A stretch of 64,000 nucleotides of DNA from Bactrocera neohumeralis. Taxonomy: Eukaryota; Arthropoda; Insecta; Diptera; Tephritidae. Position numbers and translations under genes: made by a program. The notes beneath the pieces were generated by a model, which worked only from the letters and a program-made list of their open reading frames with translations, had not been told where the DNA came from and ran no database searches. Of the stretch, positions 1 to 10,480 are shown in pieces; position 1 is the first letter of the stretch; each line of letters begins with the position of its first letter. Location: assembly GCF_024586455.1 (NCBI RefSeq), contig NC_065923.1, positions 44,462,264-44,526,263 of the forward strand, written 5' to 3'.

Positions 1-320
1 TTACTCCTATGATAACTAGTTTGGTTCGGATCTTTCCTTTGTTGCCCTAGCGCTGTGAAGCCTTGATGTCTAGCTTCTAATATTATTTTGTATGCTTTAT
101 CTAGACTATCCGGGTTTCTTGCAATAATCATAGTTTTAAAGGGTTCCGGGAGATATTCCTTAAATAATTTCAGCGCTATCCTATTAACTTCATCCGTTGA
201 GAAATTTAAATCATTATGCGCTAATATTCTATTAGGTAGCTTATTCCTAATTTTATTTATTTTAAAATAATTATTTTCAATTGTTGAGCCGAGACTGATG
301 GTTTTCAACTCATCCAAAAT
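1..320 (-). pseudogene. Gag-like fragment of an LTR retrotransposon, cut by the window edge
   Basis: A minus-strand frame stays open from a stop at 321-323 to base 1 and continues past the left edge. It reads as a helical, charged protein; its best-kept part contains LPEPFKTMIIARNPDSLDKA followed by a segment ending in QQRKDPNQT. This pattern (hydrophobic helix, 'LPEP', 'ARNP', 'L-x2-A') resembles the C-terminal part of the capsid region of Gypsy-type Gag proteins, just before the nucleic-acid-binding tail. The fragment upstream of 320 seems to shift frame, since the adjacent frame also reads plausibly. There is no methionine near the open end, so this is a piece of a longer frame. I recognise it by pattern only; another Gag family (for example BEL) is possible. 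Confidence 0.5.
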
Positions 321-323
321 CTA

Positions 324-700
324 ATTCTGCAATTCCTTTAACACAGTTTAAAATTGCTTGAAGAAATGGTACGGAAATGGTATTTTGAGAGAAATTTGTT
401 TCAAGTGAAAATAAAAAATATGTTCGTATTTCTTTTGAGTCAACATTGTTTTGTGTAAAAAGTTCCTACTGTACATATATTTTAAATGATCTTGTACGTT
501 TAAGAGGTGCTGTTTATTCTTGTAGTGAAGACACTTATCTAACAGTTTGAAAACAATTTTAGACACATAAAAAATTTAAGGTTACAGTTTTGGAGTCACT
601 GTTTAGTGAAACATTATATGTTTTGAATTTTGCAACACTCTGTATACACACGATTGAATTTTTGTGTTACACTATTGATTAATTTTCGATAAACATACAT
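324..700. other. No recognisable feature
   Basis: AT-rich sequence with short open frames on both strands and no protein pattern I recognise. It may be decayed sequence belonging to the neighbouring LTR retrotransposon fragment. Confidence 0.5.
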
Positions 701-726
701 ATGTATATTTACTTCTTTTCATGCTC

Positions 727-945
727 TTATTTGGCTCTGCTGTTTGGTACTGCAGCTGCTTTTGTTGCCGTTATTGATGATGCTGTTTTTTCACAATTGC
801 TGCTGCTGCTGTTACCTCCGTCGATGACGCCGCTGCCGTTGACGATGTTGTTCTTTATAATTGCCGCTGCCGCTGCTGCCACCTCCGCCGATGATGCTGT
901 TTTTTGCAAATGTTGCTCTTTATGCCTTTTGCTTGAGTCGCTCAT
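727..945. repeat. Trinucleotide-rich (GCT/GCC/GAT) tract
   Basis: A locally GC-richer tract of imperfect GCT, GCC, TCC and GAT triplets. It includes two similar halves, each with a run of GCT/GCC triplets followed by an ACCTCCG motif and a GATG stretch. Because the triplet period removes stops, it is open on both strands: plus reads Leu/Ala-rich and minus reads Ser/Ala/Asn-rich. This could be a decayed exon for a homopolymer-rich protein (common in fly regulators) or simple-sequence expansion. Nothing in the surroundings, such as splice sites or a conserved domain, supports coding. Confidence 0.55.
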
Positions 946-970
946 TGATCGGCCGATTGTGACATTTTAG

Positions 971-1286
971 TAAATGGTGGTGGTTTGAGCCCACACCCCT
1001 TAACAACAACGCAAAAACTCCTATATGTTAGGAAATTTTTACTGTAATTTTCGCTATTAGCAACGCAAAATTAGCAAGAAATAGCCACTACTATCACAGT
1101 CGCAAAACTACTGTAACTAAAGTGTTAAAGATGAATGTTACGTGGTTTGATGTCGAAATGTGATCCCAACCCCAACCCCATTAAATAATGAATTGCATCC
1201 AAACCTTTTGAACCAATATCATTAATTCTTAATCTTGATTAAGTATAAAAACTTATTCGCTTTGAATAAGCTATATTCTCATATAA
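971..1286. other. No recognisable feature
   Basis: AT-rich sequence; the only local oddity is a short CCCCAACCCCAACCCC run near 1169-1184. Confidence 0.5.
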
Positions 1287-2236
1287 TAGGTTGTCAAATA
1301 TCTCCCTTCCGCCTTTTTGTCTTTTGAATTTCGCGGTTATGTATGAGGCGCTACAGAGCTCATATTTGGTCTTGCATAACCTACAAAACGATGCTATGCA
1401 TGATTATTTTGGATATTGCGCTATACAGTTATAGACGTGTAAACATGGAGTTCACTAACGCCGAAATTCGCGCTATTTTAAAGTTTTCTTTCGTTAAAGG
1501 CAAGTCCGCTAGAGAAACGTTCCGTGAGATTAATGGTAGTTTGGTGGATGGTATTCTATCACTTCGAACTGCGGAGGAATGGTTTCGAAGATTCAGAGCG
1601 GGTGAAAACGACACCATGGATAAGCAAGCCGGCGGAAGACCTGTGATGACGAATACTGATCAAATCATGGAAAACATCGAGTTGTACCGGCATGTGGCAT
1701 CTCGAGACATCGCCCGGTGGACCAACCCAACAGTGGTCAAATTGGGATTGACAGTCAGAAGTTGCTGCGTGTTTAGTGGTATTGGAAGGGAATCATCCAC
1801 TTTGAGCTGCTCCCATATGGCCAGACGCTTAATTATACCATCTACTGCGAACAACTGGACCGCTTGAAGCAGGCGATCGACCAGAAGCGTTCAGAATTGG
1901 CCAACAGGAAGGGTGTAGTGTTCCACCAGGACAACGCCAGACCACACACTTCGTTGATGACTCGTCAGAAGCTACGGGAGCTCGGATGAGAGGTTTTGGC
2001 GCATCCACCATATAGCCCGGACATAGCGCCAAGTTATTACCACCTGTTTCTGTCCATGGCGAACGTCCTTGTTGGTGTAAGGTTGAACTCAAAAGAGGCT
2101 TGTGAAAAGTGGTTGTCCGAGTTCTTCGCAAATAAGGAGGGGGGCTTCTACGAGGAGGGTATTCTGAAGTTGAATAAAGAGCAAAAAAGCGGAAAGATAT
2201 TACTATTAAGCCATACTTGTAATTTAGTAAACTGAA
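1287..2236 (+). pseudogene. Mariner transposon relic, mellifera-type
   Basis: The left end near 1287-1320 reads AGGTTGTCAAATATCTCCC, like a mellifera-subfamily mariner inverted repeat next to TA. The transposase starts at 1445 (MEFTNAEIRAILKF) with the helix-turn-helix region and the WFRRFRAGE segment. After ...HVASRDIA (about 1712) the frame jumps to a region normally about 110 codons downstream, so the first catalytic Asp (GDEKW region) is gone. A frameshift follows. The second catalytic Asp is kept in FHQDNARPHT (about 1921-1950). The third is lost: the usual SPDxAPSDYHLF reads SPDIAPSYYHLF (D to Y) near 2018-2050, after a stop at 1987-1989. The C-terminal FFANKEGGFYEEGI block is present, but I see no matching right TIR. 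It is a dead DD34D element. Confidence 0.9.
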
Positions 2237-4404
2237 TGTTTCTTCCATAATTATATTTAGTTATTCTGTTCAATAATCATCGTTATTAGTCTAATGGGTA
2301 GATTAGGACCAAGGGAACATTTATACACATTATACTATATACACATATGTGAGTATATGGTCACTTCGGACCAAATGTATGAAATAAGGTTTTTAGTCAG
2401 TTTTTAGTAAAGTAAAAGGCGAAAGGGGCATACAAATTTTCCAAATTAATACCAACATTTGTTGTTATTTATTAAATTATGTAAAATTGTTCCAATTCTT
2501 AAAAGGATCAAGAGTTTTGTGAAATATATTTTAAATTTGGCAATGGTTCTTGCACTTTTTGCCCATGAACATTATTATAACGATACCCCAAGAGGGAAAC
2601 ACTTAATACTTTAAGTGCTACTAATATGCAGAACCCATTTGAATTAATTTGCTTTCATGAAAAGAAATTATATTTGCACGGGATAGCGCAGGCTTACAAC
2701 ATCAAGCAATTCTTTCAAAAATAGCTGAACTCATCAGTATTTATGGTATTTACAGGCTTATGTGTCCGCATACGAACATAAGAAGCTTTGCCATAGACAT
2801 CCAAAAGATAGGGGAGCTAGTGGGCGCTTCTGCCCAAGTTATTATAAACTGAGAACTAGAAATGTACAAAAAATCTTTTTTTTTCATTTTTACATTTTTA
2901 ATACATTTTTTATTAAATCAAAGTAGTCCCCAACAAAAAGAAATAGTTCACTGGTAACGAAAATCTTTTTTTTTCGTTAAAAATCGTTTAAAAAAAATAT
3001 GAAAATATTTTCGAAAATAAACAATTCTGGTAGGGACGATAACTATAAATGAGTAGAAGAACATATGTAAATTTTAAAGCAATCGGTTCAATACTTTTTT
3101 TTTAGGACCATGACAGTTTCAGAAAATGATGATTCGAGGAAAATGCAGACTTGTCATGGCGCCTGGTAGACAGTCGCTTAGGACACGTCGGTGACTATGA
3201 GCTGTAACTTAACAAATACTATGAATTTCTGTCTGAATTTTTCACAGCATGTTTTCAATAGGTTTTACTGTCAAACTATAAAAAAAAACTCGATTTTTCG
3301 AAGTGATTACATGATAATACCCCCTTTATATACATTACACATTAGATATAACCACATCAAAAGCAATACAAGTGCTTAAGTCAGCAATGCTTGAACACGA
3401 AATACATAGACTGCCAGGGAAGTCTTTTCACGAATGATGAAAATTGCCAATTTTTTTCTTTTTGCTGGAAATAAATATCGCAGTTTATTATATGTTTTCA
3501 CTGCCTTTTAAATTTTCTGTATATATATAATTTAAAATCAGCATTTTTTAATAATGTATTTAGAAGAAGATAGAAGATGTTCGAGGATACGTGCGGCGTA
3601 TATATAACTAGGGTACTCACAACTCTTCACAACGTATCGTAAAATCATAAAGTCATAAATTTTTACACTTGTTTAAAAAAATTGTTATTGGTTACAATTT
3701 TCAAAGCTAAGTTTTCGGTTCGTTATATCATATAATTTTATGGGACTATACGAAGCCTCTAAATATAATTAAAAATAATATATAATAATAATATGTACAT
3801 ATTTTGAGCAGGTTTGAATTCAGTGCATTCCGCATGCACTCATCATTACATACTTACATATATGTATATACCAAATAAACTGGCACATATGAACAAACAA
3901 TACACATGTACAAATGTCTGAAACCCTATCCAGATTTTATGACTTTATTTTCTGTACGTGTCATTTGCTTGCCTTAAAAAATTAACGAAGTTAAATTTGG
4001 TAATTGAAATTAATTAGTTACCATTTCGTTCCTTCCATGGGTATAAATACCTAGTTACATAATATGTAAAATACAACGAATTGTTGGTGCATGGTTTACT
4101 TTCAAATTTATTTCTAGAAGGAAATATGTATTTCTTAGCTTTTTCAGTTAAACGAGAATGAGTGAATGTTCTTCGGAACTTCTTGAGAGTGGTGCTATGC
4201 CTCTTTTCAAATATTCCTGATAGACATACCGAGATTAAAACGTCTGGGCCCACGTCCATCGTTCAATTTTGACACCGGCTTCTTACCATCTCCTTTCAAT
4301 TTTTAACAGTACTGAAATTAAGAGTGCATGCGGTGCATATTTGTGTTTAAAAAGAATATATTTGTGTGAAAACTAGACCGCAAATAACTAACAGGCCTTA
4401 TGTA
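2237..4404. other. No recognisable gene or element
   Basis: About 2.2 kb of AT-rich sequence with homopolymer A/T runs and TACATATG-like motifs typical of fly intergenic DNA. Open frames are short and overlap stops. I saw no transposon termini. Confidence 0.5.
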
Positions 4405-4479
4405 CTTCAAGTTTCTTCCCTGGCTTTAATCCTTGCAAGTTGCAAGGGTATGAAATGTTCGGTCATATCCGAACTTGTT
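4405..4479 (-). repeat. Terminal piece of a GTCY-family repeat (family C)
   Basis: Read on the minus strand it starts AACAAG, then a hairpin (TTCGGATATGACCGAA), then a stretch with TTGCAACTTGCAAGGATTAA and AAGCCAGGGAA. The copy at 50662 shows the same order in plus orientation. It is a short remnant, directly followed by the long family A repeat. Confidence 0.65.
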
Positions 4480-4587
4480 TTGTTTATATTTATCCAATAG
4501 GAAGTAATTTTTAATTCCATCTGCCATGAGTTGAAACAGTGGACGATGATATCGGTCCATACTAGTTTATATAACTGTGAATAATTT

Positions 4588-5659
4588 TTATACTCTCGCA
4601 ACAAAGTTGCTAAGGAGAGTATTATAGTTTTGTTCACATAACGGTTGTTTGTAAGTCCTAACACTAAAAGAGTCAGATATAAGGTTATATATACCAAAGT
4701 GATCAGGGTGACGAGTAGAGTTGAAATCCGGATGATGTCCGTCCGTCTGTCCGTCCGTCCGTCCGTCCGTGGAAGCTGTAACTTGGATAAAAATTAAGAT
4801 ATCATGATGAAACTTGGTACACGTATTTCTTGGCTCAATAAGAAGGTTAAGTTCGAAGATGGGCAAAATCGGCCAACTGCCACGCCCACAAAATGGCGAA
4901 AACCGAAAACTTATAAAGTGTCATAACTAAGCCATAAATAAAGATATTAAAGTGAAGTTTTGCACAAAGGATCGAATTAGGGAGGGGCATATTTGGACGT
5001 AATTTTTTTGGAAAAGTGGGCGTGACCCCGCCCCCTACTAAGTTTTTTGTACATATCTCGGAAACTACTATAGCTATGTCAACCAAACTCTATAGAGTCG
5101 TTTCCTTGAGACATTTCCATACACAGTTCAAAATGGAAGAAATCGGATAATAACCACGCCCACCTCCCATACAAAGGTCATGTTGAATATCAAAAAAAGT
5201 GCGTTAACCGACCAACAAAAAACGTCAGAAACACTAAATTTTACGGGAGAAATGGCAGAAGGAAGCTGCACCCAGGCTATTTTTAAAAATTAATAATGGG
5301 CGTGGCGTCGCCCACTTATGAACCAAAAACCATATCTCAGGAACTACTTGACCGATTTCAATGAAATTCGGTATATAATATTTTCTTAACACCCTGATGA
5401 CATGTACAAAATATAGGTGAAATCGGTTCACAACCACGCCTTCTTCCAATATAACGCTATTTTGAATTCCATCTGATGCCTTCTCTGTATAATATATATA
5501 GTACATTAGGAACCAATGATGATAGCGGAATAAAACTTTACAAAAATACGTTATTTGAAAAATATGTAAATGACGGATAATGAAATCTCGCTTATCACTT
5601 TATCATGCGAGAGTGTAAAATGTTCGGTGACACCCGAACTTAGCCCTTCCTTACTTGTT
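4588..5659 (-). mobile_element. Long mini-me/DINE-1-like GTCY repeat (family A)
   Basis: This 1.07-kb repeat is drawn minus because its AACAAG end is at 5659. That end carries a GTTCGG...CCGAAC hairpin (about 5620-5639) next to TACACTCTCGC. The other end (4588-4625) has a nested hairpin, GCAAC-AAA-GTTGC inside TACTCTC...GAGAGTA. Between them lie a GTCC/GTCT tract (about 4738-4770), a conserved CTCTACTCGTCACCCTGATC block, and repeated GTGGGCGTGG segments. No credible protein is encoded. A (GTCY)n tract beside a conserved core matches the published description of mini-me elements of flies, related to non-autonomous Helitron-like DINE-1. The family name is inferred; the repeat itself is clear because related copies lie at 51539-52045, 30610-32160 and elsewhere. 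Confidence 0.8.
4738..4770. repeat. (GTCC/GTCT)n microsatellite inside the family A element
   Basis: An imperfect GTCY tetranucleotide run. Its position within the element, equivalent to the tracts at 48236-48276 and 51681-51716, shows it is carried by the repeat and did not arise independently. Confidence 0.9.
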
Positions 5660-5935
5660 CACCATATTTATTTTGCAGAATGATGACAAAAAATATTGTG
5701 CTACACTTCGGACACCGAATGTATTGATTAATTACCCTTGGCAGCCTTTATGATACACATAGCGATTCAATCATCTCAGTAAATAAATAATCGGGTAAAA
5801 AAATTCATTGTTTTATGTTCACGCTATTTCCTTGCATTTATAACTTATATGGCTGAAAACCCCAGTCGTTATTAGGTTAAAGGAAGTTAAAGTAAATAAT
5901 AGAATGTTAGAAAAAACACTGCAAAAACAAAGAGT
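5660..5935. other. No recognisable feature
   Basis: AT-rich spacer between the family A repeat and the RTE-like fragment. Confidence 0.5.
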
Positions 5936-6107
5936 CAGTCGTTTCTTCGGAATACCAAGTGCAACCAGGTCCTTCTCCGCTTGATCACTCCAATGAAGTA
6001 GATGTCTTTTTCTTCCTCTGCTTCCACCGGCGGGTACTAAATCTAAAACCTTCGAAGCTGGGGTGTTATCTTCCATCCGGACAACATCGCTCATCACAGA
6101 TAATTAA
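5936..6107 (-). pseudogene. RTE-like non-LTR retrotransposon, 3'-end fragment
   Basis: On the minus strand this encodes the extreme C-terminal tail of the RTE-like ORF seen at 61380-64000: VVRMEDNTPASKVLDLVPAG, then a Gly/Arg-rich RGRKR stretch, then a W-x-DQ-x-EKDL-x-ALGIP block. It is followed by a purine-rich AAGAA-type 3' end. The same tail recurs at 7376, 46500, 52205 and 56930. It is a severely 5'-truncated, dead insertion, as expected for incomplete target-primed reverse transcription. Confidence 0.8.
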
Positions 6108-7375
6108 TTCATCTCATCCTACAAATACATATGTTCGAACAGCTTGTGATACAAGCAAAGCTAACTTCACAAGCAATCCAATGTGTAAGAAGATAATTGC
6201 GTAATTTTATATATGAAAGTAGTTCAACTTTAATTACTGAGAAGATTGATTAGTATTACCACTTTCACCAAACGTTAAGCAACAACCTGATCAAATATGC
6301 TAAAGCTGGCATTAGCACATGGAGTAAATTAATATATCATCCTTTTTGTGCAATTTCGTAAATTTCTACCCACCATGGCAGCGAAATCCGGTTAAAGCCC
6401 AAAACACAGAGCACCACTTAAACTCATTAACGTAATTGACCACAACTCACAGAGTTAGCGGAATAAGGGCACTAAGCCAACAAACGAAACATACTTAAGT
6501 GCTTATACTTGTATTCACTCAAGCTAATAATGGAGTGTACGTTACGTCGCGGTAGTTAAATTATAACAAACCCCATTACTCACTTTTTGTGCTTATGTTC
6601 AGCTGATTGATCGTTGCAATTTTAAATAAACAAACTACTCATACTGTTACGGCGAAAACAAAAACAATTAAAAACAGAAAACGATTTTCACCTTGCTAAC
6701 AGACTAATGGATAACTGTAATTAGATTGTATAGCTTTTGAAAGTTATTTGAAACTAATTTAAATAAATGATTTGAATCAAGTTCTACTATTGGTAAAGCC
6801 CATGACGCCGAAATATTATTTTTGAACTAGTTTGTACAATTGATTAACGCAATTCCCTGTATTAATTATTTTCGTAAGTTAATCTAGTGTATGATGCCAG
6901 TATACACTTATCCCAAAGTTACTTCCTAATACATTTTATATTTAAATGTTAGCTAAATATACGTTGTAATGACCAAAATTTTTTTCATAACAGAAATTTT
7001 GTGAAAAATTTGGGGGGATCTGATTCAATTGGGAACAGTTCTATAGTCGGCCTTTTATAAAATATAACACATTTTAAGGAGATTACAAGTGAAATGTAAG
7101 GGAACACATGTAAAACGTAATAATAAATAATATTTTTGTGCATGGGTACATTAGATTTCTTATACTTTATACACTTACATATTTAATTTTTTTATAAGTG
7201 GCATTGATCACTCATACGCACCCCGTGGCTCACAAAGATAGTAAACATATAACTTGTAATATTTAATCAAATCTATGTATATCTATAAAAACATGAAATA
7301 AAACATTACATTACAAATTACTTACTTGTTTCAATTTTTTTTAATAACTGCCTTTAGGTTGCGTTTCAATATCTT
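6108..7375. other. No recognisable gene or element
   Basis: AT-rich intergenic-type sequence. The longest open frames are short and match no family I know. Confidence 0.5.
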
Positions 7376-7988
7376 CTTCTTCTTAGTTTCTTCTTTTCGC
7401 TACGTGGTGCCAATTGGATATTCCAAGCAAAGCCAGGTCCTTCTCCACTTGGTCCTTCCAACGGAGTGGAGGCCTTCCTCTTCCTCTACTTCCCCCTGCG
7501 GGTACTGCGTCGAATACTTTCAGAGCTGGAGTGTTTTCGTCCATTCGGCCAACATGACCCAGCCAGCGTAGCTGCTGTCTTTTAATTCGCTGAACTATGT
7601 CAATGTCGTCATATATCTCATACAGCTCATTGTTCCATCGAATACGATATTCGCGTGACCAACGCGCAAAGGACCATAAATCTTTCGCAGAACTTTTCTC
7701 TTGAAAACTCGCAACGTCGACTCATCAGTTGTTGTTATCGCCCAAACCTCTGCACCATATAGCAAGAGTTATCCTGCGTTGGATTTCCAGGCTGACATTG
7801 TTGGTGGTGTTTACGCTGATTCCAAGATAGACGAAATTATCTACAACTTCAAAGTTATGACTGTCAATAGTGACGTGAGAGCCAAGTCGCGAGTGCAACG
7901 ACTGTTTGTTTGATGACAGGAAATATTTCATATTACCCTCGTTCACTGCTAGACCCATTTGTTTTGCTTTCAGTATCTTTTTTTGCAA
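7376..7988 (-). pseudogene. RTE-like non-LTR retrotransposon, 3' third, internally deleted
   Basis: The minus strand starts inside the region after the RT catalytic motif (MGLAVNEGNMKYFLSSNKQS, about 7960-7900), then reads HVTIDSHNFEVVDNFVYLG and NNVSLEIQRRITLA. About 35 codons are missing after ITLA, where the frame changes and resumes with LYGAEVWAITTTDESTLRVF. The C-terminal block (alternative frame, about 7600-7400) gives the W-x-GHV and MDENTPALKVF patterns and the 'RGRGRPPLRWKDQVEKDL' tail. The 3' end has AAGAAGAAGAAGA (about 7375-7387). Best read as a 5'-truncated copy of the family at 61380-64000 with a later deletion. No function remains. Confidence 0.87.
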
Positions 7989-9572
7989 ATTATTCGATTT
8001 GAAAACATTTATCTGTCTACGAATAATTGATTATTTAAAGTTTTATCAAACCTAGCTATAAGTTTTTTTGTTTTGTTTTTTGTACCCTAAGTAAGCGTCA
8101 AAAGCCTGAATCCCATGTTAGTGTGGAACTCGAATCCGAAATGCTCCTTCTACCGTCCTGTATCGATACCGCGGTTCCACCATGTATAAGGTCGGGAGGA
8201 TGTCTCAGGAATGCTCATATGTTTGTAATAGTCAGAATGAATTCAGGGAGTTTTGACGGCTAGAAATTGCTCTCTCATTTCCAATGGGAGATAAGTTAGG
8301 CATCTCTATATCTCTGCTTTGTGTTGTCCTGCACGTTTTGTGATTGCTCTGTATCAAAAACATTTAATGTGAATCTACACCTTGTAACGCCGAAACATAA
8401 AGAGGTTCAGAGTAACGATTGGTCATGTCTATATTTTTGATATTTTATACACTTTACAGAGTCTCCGACATTTCCTTTTGATAATAATGGAGCTTGTAAT
8501 GACGCTTATAAATTTTATTCACACAAATACAATACATACATTTGAATGCACTTATTTCATCCTTATCTACTGCCTGTCAGGCTACCTGAACATAGTCGCC
8601 TTACATAAATTAATATGAATATATTGTGTTTGCATATCATCTTCGGCATTGTGCATTTCAACTACCGTATACTTTTTTCGTCTTTCATTTACGAATCAGT
8701 TGTCTTTATATACATATAGATATATGTATGTATGTTTATTCAACAAATGAAGATTTCTTGTTCATATTTTATTATTGAGAGCTATATTTCTAGAATAATT
8801 GCATTGAGTTTTTATTCATTGGACTAGCATTTTTATTTCGACTGCAATTTTCATGAATGGGTACAGGAGAGGTTAAAATGCAATGCATACTATCTAAGCT
8901 AAATAAAAAGAGTAAAAATATGTTACTAATCTAAAACTCTTTTGAATTTTCCAATATTTTGCGTGTTCTCATAAACAATATACTGTGTATGTATGCAAAT
9001 TTTTTCCTTCATTATTCAAAAGTTGTTTATTTTAAGAATGTTATTTTGTGAACCGACAAAAGCTCAGATATTTTATTTGTATTGTCTTTTCCAACTGACC
9101 TAGGTTCACTGCCGCTGTGCCCTGTTATTATTGTTTTCATCTTCTGTTCTCTTTTATCTCGATGCTCCAGCTGGCAGACGCTTAATGCCAGCTGCAAGTC
9201 GTGTTGTCGAATTATGTACTATATTTGCTTTGTGGTTATCTTGAAAATAAAGCAAATTTTATGTGTGGTCGGGTATTGTTTGCATTTATGGTGTACTCTT
9301 CGTACATTCTTTTATGTGTATTTTACTTTTCCATAAAAATTTGGAATTAAAAAGTATAAGCCAAAATATGTGAATTCGAAACGGCAAATTGGAAGACAGA
9401 AAAAGTCCAAAATCTTAATATCAATAAATAATAATAAGACAATGATTTATTATAGTAATACAAACTACAAATCTATCTTGTTTTTAAATTATTTTAAATT
9501 AATGGGAGACATTTTTTTGTAGAAAGATAAATTTAACCATGAAACTGAAATGTGATTGTTGTTTTTGAACAG
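7989..9572. other. No recognisable gene or element
   Basis: Mostly AT-rich. A slightly GC-richer patch at about 8090-8420 could be a decayed element, but neither strand gives a protein pattern I can name. Confidence 0.45.
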
Positions 9573-10480
9573 TTAAGGGGGTATTGTGGTCTAGAAGCAT
9601 GAATTTCAGGTAATTTTTAAAGTGTCGTAAAAAAAAGGCAATTATATTTTTACTATCCATTTTTTTACTAGTTATTTGTTAATTTTAGAAGAGTACAGAA
9701 AAAAATTAAAAATAATAAAAGTTAAAAATTTCAAAAATTATGAGCTGACGAAAGGGTGGGTCTCTAAAAATTGCCACGTGACCATACCCATGATTTCAAC
9801 CCTCCTAGTTATATTTTTTATAGTATTATTTATAAAAAAAATATTACTAATCTAGAATAATGTCGCAATGCCCGGAACTACGGAAAAGTCGGAAATATTT
9901 TTTTCACAAAACGGCGACTGCCTGAAAAAAAGTTTTCTTGGATCACTTTTTCTGAATATTTCGAATTTTTTAAAAATAACAAAAATTAAAATTTGGGGAT
10001 ATGGCTAGTTCCAACCATAGACAAGCCTATAAAGAAGACTCTGTAAAGATTTCAAGTAAATCGGTCCAGTAGAACCTGAGAAATCATGGGTATCGTTCCG
10101 AAAAAGTCAGTTTTTAGAAAAACGCGTTTAAAGTTTCACGTAAAGTCTTTTGTTCGATTAGTTCCGGCCGAACCAGTTTGGATGCCGGGTAAGAAAAATG
10201 CCTATATCTCCGAAAATAAAATAATTTTTTATTAACATATTTACTTGCAAAATGCCATGCCGTCGCAGTAGGTTGATACTGTGAGCATATTGATGAAGAG
10301 AAAAACATATATTTTCTGAATACTCTGCTGTAATCTAGGTTTAAAGAAAACATTTGAGAAATTTTTTAAATAAAATCGCATTTAAATCGATAACAGATAA
10401 AATTTGGGCGAAAAATTAATGTAACCGCCGTATAACTATTACCAGGATTTTCGAACATACGGCTGTCTTTACTAGATATG
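9573..10480. mobile_element. Probable TTAA-flanked non-autonomous DNA element (one end seen)
   Basis: TTAA at 9573-9576 is followed by GGGGGTATTGTGGTCTAG. The sequence that follows is low-complexity A/T punctuated by more complex blocks (about 9760-9800, 9870-9930, 10000-10200), unlike the surrounding spacer. TTAA followed by a G run resembles the better-supported element at 32648-33334 and would fit a Kolobok- or piggyBac-like target. I cannot find a clean right end, so the right coordinate is a guess based on where the blocks stop. Confidence 0.4.

Noticed and set aside
8090..8420. A GC-richer patch that might be a decayed gene
   Set aside because: Neither strand gives a continuous or recognisable protein, and no repeat partner occurs in the window.
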